From positions 1 to 8,146 of the forward strand of contig JAASSM010000051.1 in NCBI GenBank assembly GCA_021767885.1: a stretch of 8,146 nucleotides of DNA, given 5' to 3'. The notes beneath the pieces are model-generated. The model did no database searches and was not told where the DNA came from. It saw nothing but the letters and a program-made list of their open reading frames with translations. A program made the translations under genes and the position numbers. The stretch comes from a bacterium (lineage in GTDB: Bacteria; Krumholzibacteriota; Krumholzibacteria; LZORAL124-64-63). Below are positions 1 to 6,414 of the stretch, piece after piece; within the stretch, counting starts at the first letter, position 1; each line of letters begins with the position of its first letter.

Positions 1-135
1 AGGGCACGGCGATGTCGGCCCGGCCGGTGTAGCCTGCCAGTGCACCCACCCAGAAGGAGGCCACCGCGATGGCCATGAGCACCCACTTCAGGGTGATGGT
101 CCTCGCCAGCGGATGCGCCCGGATCAGTAGCCGGA

Positions 136-139
<4 letters not shown>
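1..139 (-). CDS. ABC transporter membrane subunit, N-terminus only (partial)
   Basis: This is the first 46 residues of a protein that runs off the left edge of the window. The start is a GTG at 139-137 that overlaps the TGA of the upstream ATPase (138-136) in a GTGA arrangement, which implies translational coupling. The peptide begins with a short basic stretch (IRLLIRAHPLAR, residues 2-13). A hydrophobic segment at about residues 17-37 (LKWVLMAIAVASFWVGALAG) is a likely first transmembrane helix. In GntR/YtrA-type operons the gene after the ATPase normally encodes the permease, so the context supports that role. Too little is visible to name a family or substrate. The frame, the overlap and the hydrophobic segment are read directly from the sequence; the permease role is inferred from position. 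Confidence 0.7.
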
Positions 140-1043
<904 letters not shown>

Positions 1044-1047
<4 letters not shown>

Positions 1048-1454
1048 GACGACTCCTTCCGGTCCGGATCCGGGCCCGCGTCCGCCTGGGCGAGCAGGCG
1101 GCGCAGCAGGGCGACGGCCGCCTCCGCGTCGATGCCCAGGTCGCGGCAGAGCGCGGCCACCGGGCGCAGATGGTCCTCGAGCTGGGCGAGGCGGGCGGCG
1201 CCGAGCTGGTCGGCGGCCAGGTCGGCCACCACCAGGGGCTTGCCGGCACGCCGCTCCAGGACGCCCTCGCGCTCGAGCAGGTTGTAAGCCTTGCTGATGG
1301 TCATGGGGTTGACTCCCAGGGCGATGGCCTGCGCCCGGACCGAGGGCAGGGGATCGCCCGGCTGCAGGCGTCCGCCGGCGATGGCCAGCCGCGTCTGCTG
1401 CATGATCTGGCGGAAGATGGGCACCCCGCTGTGGGGGTCCACCACGAAGAGCAT
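1044..1454 (-). CDS. GntR family transcriptional regulator, YtrA subfamily
   Basis: A 136-aa one-domain DNA-binding protein. The winged helix-turn-helix covers about residues 10-78: the GVPIFRQIMQQ entry helix, GGRLQPGDPLPSVRA (27-41), the recognition-helix region GVNPMTISKAYNLLEREGVL (47-66), and a wing ending near GKPLVV (71-76). A short helical tail (about 80-125) replaces the large effector domain of FadR or HutC regulators. This is the hallmark of the YtrA subfamily, whose genes usually precede an ABC ATPase and membrane subunit that they repress, exactly as here. The ATG at 1454 has an AGGAG (1466-1462) seven bases upstream, which fixes the start. The 3' end overlaps the ATPase start by four bases. 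Inverted repeats upstream are good candidates for autoregulatory operators. The effector is unknown; in characterised relatives these operons often respond to cell-envelope stress. Confidence 0.92.
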
Positions 1455-1488
1455 GGCCGGGCTCCTGCGGGTCGGATCGCTTGCCGGG

Positions 1489-1514
1489 ACCGGGACACCA
1501 TGGGGTGTCCGGGT
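1489..1514. promoter_or_regulatory. Candidate GntR operator: 26-bp inverted repeat
   Basis: Two 11-base arms flank a 4-base spacer (ATGG, 1500-1503). The core arms are GGACACC (1493-1499) and GGTGTCC (1504-1510). They extend outward by ACC (1489-1491) and GGT (1512-1514), with one mismatched pair (G1492/G1511), so 10 of 11 pairs match. The site ends 35 bases upstream of the regulator's start codon and would overlap the -10 region of the weak promoter candidate here. GntR regulators bind as dimers to such palindromes, and autoregulation is usual in this family. The symmetry is read directly; the operator role is inferred. Confidence 0.55.
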
Positions 1515-1525
1515 GTATTAATCAA
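1503..1525 (-). promoter_or_regulatory. Weak promoter candidate for the GntR-ABC operon
   Basis: On the minus strand a TTGATT (1525-1520, four of six matches to TTGACA) is followed after about 17 bases by CATGGT (1502-1497, three of six matches to TATAAT, keeping A2 and the final T). The -10 would fall inside the 26-bp inverted repeat, so a bound repressor would block polymerase. The hexamers are poor, and this is listed mainly because no better pair was found between 1455 and 1637. Confidence 0.2.
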
Positions 1526-1528
1526 CCC
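1511..1528. promoter_or_regulatory. Second, AT-centred palindrome upstream of the GntR operon
   Basis: On the plus strand, GGGT at 1511-1514 and ACCC at 1525-1528 flank a central ATTAAT (1517-1522). Seven of nine pairs match. Its centre lies 18 bases from the centre of the neighbouring 26-bp palindrome, and the two share bases 1511-1514. This could be a second regulator half of a cooperative operator, or the true YtrA-type site, since it is the only AT-rich core in the region. The short length leaves chance as a real alternative. Confidence 0.3.
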
Positions 1529-1545
1529 ATACGGATGATCCGCGG

Positions 1546-1560
1546 CCGGGTTTCACCCGG
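1546..1560. terminator. Small perfect hairpin between the M2-like gene and the GntR operon
   Basis: CCGGGT (1546-1551), a TTC loop, and ACCCGG (1555-1560) form a perfect six-pair stem. No T-run follows on either strand, so it is not a canonical intrinsic terminator. It lies in the 183-base gap downstream of the M2-like gene and upstream of the GntR promoter, where it could insulate the two transcripts. Confidence 0.25.
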
Positions 1561-1596
1561 AAGCGAGGGCCGTCGCCGATGGTTGCATCCCGGGCG

Positions 1597-1629
1597 GGCA
1601 GGCCGGGCGCGCCGGCTGCGCCGCCTGCC
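1597..1629 (-). terminator. GC-rich stem-loop just after the M2-like stop codon
   Basis: GGCAGGC (1597-1603) pairs with GCCTGCC (1623-1629) through seven bases. Further GC pairing is possible in the interior (CCGG 1603-1606 with CCGG 1612-1615 as an alternative). The structure begins eight bases beyond the TAG at 1640-1638, where a transcript 3' end is expected. It has no U-tract. In a genome this GC-rich, it could serve as a transcript-stabilising 3' hairpin or assist factor-dependent termination. Pairing is seen; function is inferred. Confidence 0.35.
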
Positions 1630-1637
1630 GGCAATGG

Positions 1638-3512
1638 CTAGCCCTCCGGCGTGGCCCAGCCCACGGTGCGGCCGGCGTTCTGCTCCTCGAGCCACCGCAG
1701 CAGCGGTTCGTAGTAGTCGAGCATGGCCGTGGCGCTCAGGGGCTCGCCGGTGGCCTCGTACAGCAGCCGCTCCCAGTCCCGCGTGGCGCCGGCGGCGAGG
1801 ATGGAATCGAGGTAGATGCCGATCCCGGTGTTGCCGCGGTAACTGGCGTCGTGGACGTCCTGGCCGAGGATCTGGCGGCAGATGTACCGGTGGAGCTGGT
1901 GCATGATCACGTCGCCGACCACGCGGTCGTAGAACTCCGCGGGTTCCTCGGTGAGTGCCGCGAGGGTGGCCGGGTCGCAGTGGTCCTCGCCCCGGGGCGC
2001 GGGCGGGGCGATGCCCTGGAAGCGGGCGGCGTGCTCCCACCAGCGCTCGTTGAAGCGGTGGCGCGGCAGCCGGCCGGCGTAGAGATCGTGTTCCCAGTGG
2101 GTCACGGTGCCGGCCGCGAAGGGCAGGAAGACCACCGGCCCGGTGAGCGCCTGGCTCAGCAGCCAGCGGATCTGCTCGGGCGCCTCGGCGGCATCCAGCA
2201 TGCCCACCTCCAGCAGGTAGGACTCCTGGGTGCTGGCCAGGGCGGCCAGGCCGCCGATGGCGCCGGGGAAGGCCCCGTTGGCGCCGCGTCGCAGCACCGG
2301 TGGCACCTCCGGCCGGGCGTAGCCCAGGAAGTAGTAGATCTCGCCCAGCTCGCGATGGACCGTGGTGAACCAGGCGAAATCGTTGCGCACGTTCATCAGT
2401 GCGCGCACGTCCTGGTCCAGGTCCAGGTGCCAGGCCTCGGCGCCGGTGTGCTTCTGCCGGTTGGCGTCCGGGGGCAGCTCGTAGAGGTCGCTGCGGCCCC
2501 AGAAGGTGAGCGGCAGGGCGGAGAAGCCCAGGCTCATGTAGAAGCGCTCGCCCTGCTCGATGATCCACTGGGGGGAGACGTCGCGCACCATGCCGTCGAG
2601 ATCCACGCCGGCCACGATGCCGGGCCAGCGCCCGCCCCAGCGGTCGGGCAGCCAGTGGGCGGGGATCAGGTCCGGCGGGGCATCGGCGCCGTAGCGGGCG
2701 GCCAGCTCGTGGCGGACCCAGCAGTGCAGCTGCTCGTACAGCGGACGCATGCCCTCGACGAGGTCGTCCATGAGGATCATCAGCTCGCTGGCGGTCATGC
2801 CGTAGTCGGCGGCGGCCAGGTCGAAGTAGCTGGGATAGTCCATGCGCTCGGCCAGGGCGTTGCGCAGCTCGCGCAGCTGCTCGAGGCCGTCGCGCAGCTG
2901 CGGCCCCACCGCGGCGGCGGCCTCCCAGATGCGCCGCCGCTGATCGAGATCGCGGCTGTCCTGGAGCAGGCGGTCGATCTGGTTGGTCGTCAGCTGCTGC
3001 TGCTCGCCGCCGCCGAGGGCCAGCTGGTAGCGGTGGCCGTGCAGGCGGGCGAGCTGGGCGGATTCGGTCTGCAGGAGCTTGCGCACGGTGGCCGGGGCGG
3101 TGCCCGGATGATGGGCGGCGAGCTGCCAGGCCTGGTCCAGCTGCCGACGCTCGAGCAGGGAGAGGTCCTCCGCCCGGCGCAGCCGCTGGAGCTCGTCGAT
3201 GGTCTGCCGGTTGCCCACGAAGTCCGCCAGGTTCTGGGCGGCGGTGATGGCGGCCTTGCTGTGCTCGGGCGAGATGTCCACCGCGGCCAGCCAGCGCGCC
3301 GTCTCCGCGGCCGTCCACAGCTCGCGGTAGGTCTCGTTGTAGCTCGCGAGGAACTCCGCCACCTCGCCGCGGGCGGGGGGCGGCAGCTCGGCGGCCACCC
3401 GGTGCGGGGGAGTGGATCGGCCGGCCTGGTCGCTGCGCGCGAGCAGGATGATGAGCGCCACTCCGACGACCAGGAGCACCGCTCCGGCGAGAGCCAGCCT
3501 GCGGACGTCCAT
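1638..3512 (-). CDS. M2 (ACE-like) peptidyl-dipeptidase homologue, zinc site lost; probable pseudopeptidase
   Basis: A 624-aa protein of about the usual bacterial M2 length, recognisable by WWEHAARFQGIAPPAPR (491-507), LRRGAN...AIG (407-420) and the C-terminal YYEPLLRWLEEQN...GW (600-619). An N-terminal hydrophobic helix (about 7-25) with no lipobox suggests a signal anchor facing the periplasm. Active M2 enzymes cut C-terminal dipeptides using HEXXH plus a downstream glutamate. Here that region reads HRELGE (386-391), so the two zinc histidines are R387 and E391. The glutamate ligand in the FHEAIGD motif is G417 (FPGAIGG). The base E388 alone survives. By alignment from memory, ACE H353, H513, R522 and Y523 correspond to G357, L520, D529 and R530. 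The frame is open throughout, so this is a retained non-catalytic fold rather than decay, comparable to the C. elegans pseudo-ACE ACN-1. The ATG at 3512 follows AAGGAGAGGG. Confidence 0.88.
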   Translation of the reverse strand: MDVRRLALAGAVLLVVGVALIILLARSDQAGRSTPPHRVAAELPPPARGEVAEFLASYNETYRELWTAAETARWLAAVDISPEHSKAAITAAQNLADFVGNRQTIDELQRLRRAEDLSLLERRQLDQAWQLAAHHPGTAPATVRKLLQTESAQLARLHGHRYQLALGGGEQQQLTTNQIDRLLQDSRDLDQRRRIWEAAAAVGPQLRDGLEQLRELRNALAERMDYPSYFDLAAADYGMTASELMILMDDLVEGMRPLYEQLHCWVRHELAARYGADAPPDLIPAHWLPDRWGGRWPGIVAGVDLDGMVRDVSPQWIIEQGERFYMSLGFSALPLTFWGRSDLYELPPDANRQKHTGAEAWHLDLDQDVRALMNVRNDFAWFTTVHRELGEIYYFLGYARPEVPPVLRRGANGAFPGAIGGLAALASTQESYLLEVGMLDAAEAPEQIRWLLSQALTGPVVFLPFAAGTVTHWEHDLYAGRLPRHRFNERWWEHAARFQGIAPPAPRGEDHCDPATLAALTEEPAEFYDRVVGDVIMHQLHRYICRQILGQDVHDASYRGNTGIGIYLDSILAAGATRDWERLLYEATGEPLSATAMLDYYEPLLRWLEEQNAGRTVGWATPEG

Positions 3513-3554
3513 CCCTCTCCTTTCGGGGCGAAAGGCCCGGCAGCCTCCTTGCCG
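3513..3554 (-). promoter_or_regulatory. Two-hairpin leader covering the RBS of the M2-like gene
   Basis: Read on the minus strand, hairpin A is CGGCA (3554-3550), a loop AGGAGGC (3549-3543), and TGCCG (3542-3538). Two bases later hairpin B is CCTTTCG (3535-3529), a CCC loop, and CGAAAGG (3525-3519). Hairpin B's 3' arm contains the AAAGG of the likely Shine-Dalgarno sequence (AAGGAGAGGG, 3522-3513), so it would partly sequester ribosome binding. Hairpin A's loop displays a second AGGAGG with no start codon at a usable distance. With transcription from the promoter candidate just upstream, these two stems make up most of an approximately 50-base leader. This suggests control of translation; no known riboswitch class is recognised. 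Confidence 0.4.
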
Positions 3555-3570
3555 CGGGCGCTACGGGCGA

Positions 3571-3600
3571 ATCTTACGCATGGGCGGCAAGACCTGTAAA
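3571..3600 (-). promoter_or_regulatory. Sigma70-type promoter candidate for the M2-like gene
   Basis: A TTTACA (3600-3595, five of six matches to TTGACA) is separated by 18 bases from TAAGAT (3576-3571, four of six matches to TATAAT). Transcription would start near 3564, giving a leader of about 50 bases to the ATG at 3512. The same -10 hexamer, TAAGAT, occurs in the protease promoter candidate, which adds some weight. Confidence 0.5.
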
Positions 3601-3654
3601 GGCGCGGGTTGGGTCCGTGCGTGGCGACGCGACCGGGTGACGGGTCGCCCGGAC

Positions 3655-3690
3655 GCGAAGAGGCCGCCCCGCGGGGGACGACCTCTTCGC
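3655..3690 (-). terminator. Strong stem-loop downstream of the protease gene
   Basis: GCGAAGAGG (3655-3663) and CCTCTTCGC (3682-3690) are perfect nine-base arms. The 18-base interior can fold again through CCCC (3667-3670) and GGGG (3673-3676). It lies 64 bases beyond the stop codon of the minus-strand protease gene. Smaller GC hairpins sit on both sides: CGGG/CCCG at 3641-3651, and GGTCCC/GGGACC at 3709-3722. There is no T-run on either strand, so termination would not be of the classical intrinsic kind, but the size and position make it the clearest 3'-end structure in the window. Confidence 0.5.
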
Positions 3691-3753
3691 ACGCGGCCGG
3701 GCGGCCGGGGTCCCGGGGGACCGGTGCGTCTGGACGCGGCTAGCTGCTCCCGA

Positions 3754-6231
3754 TCACTTCACCAGGACCAGCTTGCTGGTGCTCGCGGTGCCGTCGGCCA
3801 CCAGGCGGGCGAAGTAGACCCCGCTGCCCAGGCGCCGGCCCTGCTGGTCGGTGCCGTCCCAGGCGATGGCGTGCTCGCCTCCGGGCAGGCGTCCCTCCTG
3901 CAGCACGCGGACCAGGCGGCCGCGGGCGTCGTGGACGGTGAGGCTGGCCTCGCCACCGCGGGCGAGGGTGAAGCGCACCTCGGTGCGAGGGTTGAACGGG
4001 TTGGGCGCCGCGCCCTGCAGCCCGGTCACGGCCAGCGGCGTGTCCGGGGCGCTGGTGGTGGTGCCGCCGCGCAGGCCGCGGATCTCGATGTCGTCCAGGT
4101 TCCAGCCGCTGTACTGCCAGCTGCCGTCGGTGGTGCCCATGACCCAGCGGACGAAGACGGTGGGCTGACCGTCGGCGATGCCGGCGAGGTCGTACTCCAC
4201 CTGCTGCCAGGAGCTATCGGTGATCTCGCCGCCGTTCTCCCAGATGGTGGTCCAGGTGGTGCCGTCGGTGCTGACGCGGATGTAGGCGTGGTCGTACGCC
4301 GGCTGCTCCACGTTGAGGAAGCGGCGGAAGCGCAGGGAGACCGCCTGCAGCTCCGAGCAGTCGATGGCACCGGTGGTCAGGCCGTGCTCGGGCAGGTTGT
4401 TGCCGTAGTCGCCAGCCAGGTCGTAGCCCAGGACGTTCAGGCCGGTGTAGGCGCCGGCGGGATCGGGGTTGCCGTACTGGCCGCCCTGGCCCTGGGGCTC
4501 GCCGAAGGCCCACTCGCCCTCGCGCTCCCAGCCCGGATCGCTGTCGAGGTTCCAGCTGTAGATGGTCTGGACCGAGCCCACCTGCAGGCTCACCGGGCGG
4601 ACGGTGTCGCCCTCGCCCGTGGTGGCGTTGACGAAGCTGACCAGGCCGGCGTACAGGCCCACCGGCAGGGAGGCGGCGGCCTGGCCGATGCTCACCGTCA
4701 CGGTGGTGGTCTCGCCGGGGGCGAGGCTGCCGCCGGCGGTGCTCACGTCGATCCAGGGCTGGTCCGCGTCCACCGTGAAGAAGAGTGCGGCCTCGCCACG
4801 GTTCTCCAGGGTGTAGTCCACGCTGGCGGGCGTGAACGGACCGCCGGGCTCGCCCTGGCTCTCGAGGCCGGCGAAGGGGCCCACGCCCAGGCCGGTGGCG
4901 TAGGGGTCGAAGGTGTCGATGGCGATGGGCGCGCCGCCGAGGGGATCGAGCCAGTCGCTCAGGCGCGAGCTGCTGCTGCCGCCGCCGTCCCAGCTCACCG
5001 AGATGCGGCCGTACCAGTCGGCGAGGTCGTTGCCGCAGGCGGCGTAACCGCCGTGGAGCTGGCCGACGATCTGCCTGGCCGCGTTGTAGATGGGCGAGCC
5101 GCTGCTGCCGGGCTCGGTGGTGCCATCGTCCCAGTCGGCCACGCGGATGTGGGTGCCGTCGCCGGGGGAGCCGGTGCCCAGGTAGCTGGTGGTGGTGGTG
5201 GGATCGTCCTCGAAGCTGATGGACTTCTCGTCGGTGCTCGGGTGGTGGATGGCCACCACCGACTGGGGATCCTCGTCGCTGCGGTTCCAGCCGGAGTAGG
5301 TGACGTTCCAGCTGGGATCCGGCAGCTCCTCGAGCTCCACCAGCGTGAAGTCGCTGGCGCCGTAGCTCGCGCGCAGGATGGCGCCGGTCTGGTTGTCGGC
5401 CAAAGAGCCGCCGCCCTGCTGGCCGCAGACCGGGCTCTGGAAGTTCCAGTAGACCACCATGGAGGCGTCGTTGCTGCTGCTGATGCCGCAGTGGTCGGCG
5501 GTCAGGAAGTAGGGCGTGCCGTCCTCGGCCGTGTTGTTGACCATGACCCCGGAGCAGGTCCAGGACCCGTTCAGGGTGTAGACGGCGTTGCTGTTGATCT
5601 CCGCCCGCCAGGGGTCGCCCTCGGGGCAGACGACGTCGTTGTTGCAGGCGCCGGACTTGTCGCCCAGGGACTCGCCGAAGTACCGGTAGCCCTTGCCCAC
5701 CTGGGTGAGCACCAGCTCGTAGTCGTGGCGGCTCTCGCGCGGCAGGGTGAGCTCGACGACCATCTCGTCGCCGAGGATCACCGGTGTCCACAGCTGGGCG
5801 TGCGGCCGGTTGTCCCGCTCGGTGAACTCGCGGGCCAGGTCGGTGCCGCCGGCGGGGTGGACCACGAGGCGCCCGCCCTTGGGCAGGCGGAAGCGCTCGA
5901 AGCCGGCGTTGAGGGAGAGGGCGCCGGGGGCGGCGATGCGCAGGCGCCAGAGCTGGAAGCGGGGATCGGCCAGATCCTCCCAGGTGCCATGGGTCTCGGG
6001 CGTGACGTGCAGCTTCTCGGGGATGGCGAAGCGCTGCGGTTCACCCTGCAGGTCGCGGACCTGGTCCTCGGCGGCGGCCGCCGCGGCGTCCACGGCGGGC
6101 AGCGCGAGGCGCTCCACCGCGGCCAGGGGGCGCACCGGCTGCAGCGTGGCGGTGGGCTGGACGGCGGCGAGGGCGCCGGTGGCCAGCAGGAACGTTCCGG
6201 CGAGCAGGATCGTGATGGTCAGGCGTTTCAT
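3754..6231 (-). CDS. Secreted lysyl endopeptidase-type serine protease with BACON-like, jelly-roll and FlgD-like C-terminal domains
   Basis: An 825-aa exported protease resembling Achromobacter protease I (API), which cuts after lysine. Order: signal peptide 1-22 (ends ATGALA); propeptide about 23-192; protease domain about 193-440; BACON-like beta domain about 468-552; MAM/jelly-roll-like domain about 557-719; FlgD-Ig-type tail about 740-825. The triad is H247 (TADHC), D294 (SDFTLVEL) and S377 (GSSGSP). D405 matches the API lysine-pocket D225, and H393 in QLHGG matches API H210. C196, C202, C226, C248, C269 and C399 match the three API disulfides. K192 directly precedes the expected mature N-terminus, consistent with self-processing. 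The tail suggests a type IX-like or surface sorting signal, which is inference. ATG at 6231 has AGGAG (6240-6236) upstream. The gene has its own promoter and 3' hairpin. Confidence 0.93.
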   Translation of the reverse strand: MKRLTITILLAGTFLLATGALAAVQPTATLQPVRPLAAVERLALPAVDAAAAAAEDQVRDLQGEPQRFAIPEKLHVTPETHGTWEDLADPRFQLWRLRIAAPGALSLNAGFERFRLPKGGRLVVHPAGGTDLAREFTERDNRPHAQLWTPVILGDEMVVELTLPRESRHDYELVLTQVGKGYRYFGESLGDKSGACNNDVVCPEGDPWRAEINSNAVYTLNGSWTCSGVMVNNTAEDGTPYFLTADHCGISSSNDASMVVYWNFQSPVCGQQGGGSLADNQTGAILRASYGASDFTLVELEELPDPSWNVTYSGWNRSDEDPQSVVAIHHPSTDEKSISFEDDPTTTTSYLGTGSPGDGTHIRVADWDDGTTEPGSSGSPIYNAARQIVGQLHGGYAACGNDLADWYGRISVSWDGGGSSSSRLSDWLDPLGGAPIAIDTFDPYATGLGVGPFAGLESQGEPGGPFTPASVDYTLENRGEAALFFTVDADQPWIDVSTAGGSLAPGETTTVTVSIGQAAASLPVGLYAGLVSFVNATTGEGDTVRPVSLQVGSVQTIYSWNLDSDPGWEREGEWAFGEPQGQGGQYGNPDPAGAYTGLNVLGYDLAGDYGNNLPEHGLTTGAIDCSELQAVSLRFRRFLNVEQPAYDHAYIRVSTDGTTWTTIWENGGEITDSSWQQVEYDLAGIADGQPTVFVRWVMGTTDGSWQYSGWNLDDIEIRGLRGGTTTSAPDTPLAVTGLQGAAPNPFNPRTEVRFTLARGGEASLTVHDARGRLVRVLQEGRLPGGEHAIAWDGTDQQGRRLGSGVYFARLVADGTASTSKLVLVK

Positions 6232-6316
6232 GGGACTCCTCGGGGACGGGCCGGAAAGAGCCGGGCAGAACTGCGGGCGAGACCGACTCCGGCGGGGGAG
6301 GGCTCAGGCGGTGACG

Positions 6317-6345
6317 ATCTTATTATAGATGAAAATAGTCGTCAA
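6317..6345 (-). promoter_or_regulatory. Sigma70-type promoter candidate for the protease gene
   Basis: TTGACG (6345-6340, five of six) and TAAGAT (6322-6317, four of six) are separated by exactly 17 bases. They lie in the only strongly AT-rich patch of the window (about 6317-6345). A perfect TATAAT (6327-6322) overlaps the spacer but has no -35 at a proper distance. Transcription would begin near 6310, giving a leader of about 78 bases to the ATG at 6231. Confidence 0.6.
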
Positions 6346-6359
6346 TGACACCAGGAAAT

Positions 6360-6377
6360 CCCGCGCGACCCCGCGGG
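6360..6377 (-). terminator. Stem-loop with short T-run after the 371-aa exported protein gene
   Basis: On the minus strand CCCGCG (6377-6372), a six-base loop, and CGCGGG (6365-6360) are followed directly by ATTTCC. The six-pair all-GC stem plus a three-T run makes a weak intrinsic terminator, 38 bases beyond the TGA at 6417-6415. It stands immediately upstream of the protease promoter, where separation of the two transcripts makes sense. Confidence 0.4.
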
Positions 6378-6414
6378 CTCCGCGCAGGCGCCGATCGCCG
6401 CGAGGGCGGGCCGG

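Noticed and set aside
3543..3550. AGGAGG upstream of the M2-like gene as the RBS of a leader peptide.
   Set aside because: No ATG, GTG or TTG occurs at a workable distance before the true start. It is better explained as a hairpin loop or by chance.
1851..3599. Long plus-strand open frame opposite the M2-like gene.
   Set aside because: Compositionally biased antisense shadow. The minus strand shows family motifs along its full length.
6322..6345. Perfect TATAAT at 6327-6322 paired with TTGACG as the protease promoter.
   Set aside because: The spacer would be only 12 bases. The overlapping TAAGAT gives the correct 17-base spacing with the same -35.
3412..6348. A very long open frame on the plus strand, opposite the protease gene.
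   Set aside because: Its translation is low-complexity Ala/Gly/Val/Gln/His-rich sequence with no recognisable motif. It is the expected by-product of a GC-rich antisense frame, and the minus strand carries a clear protease.
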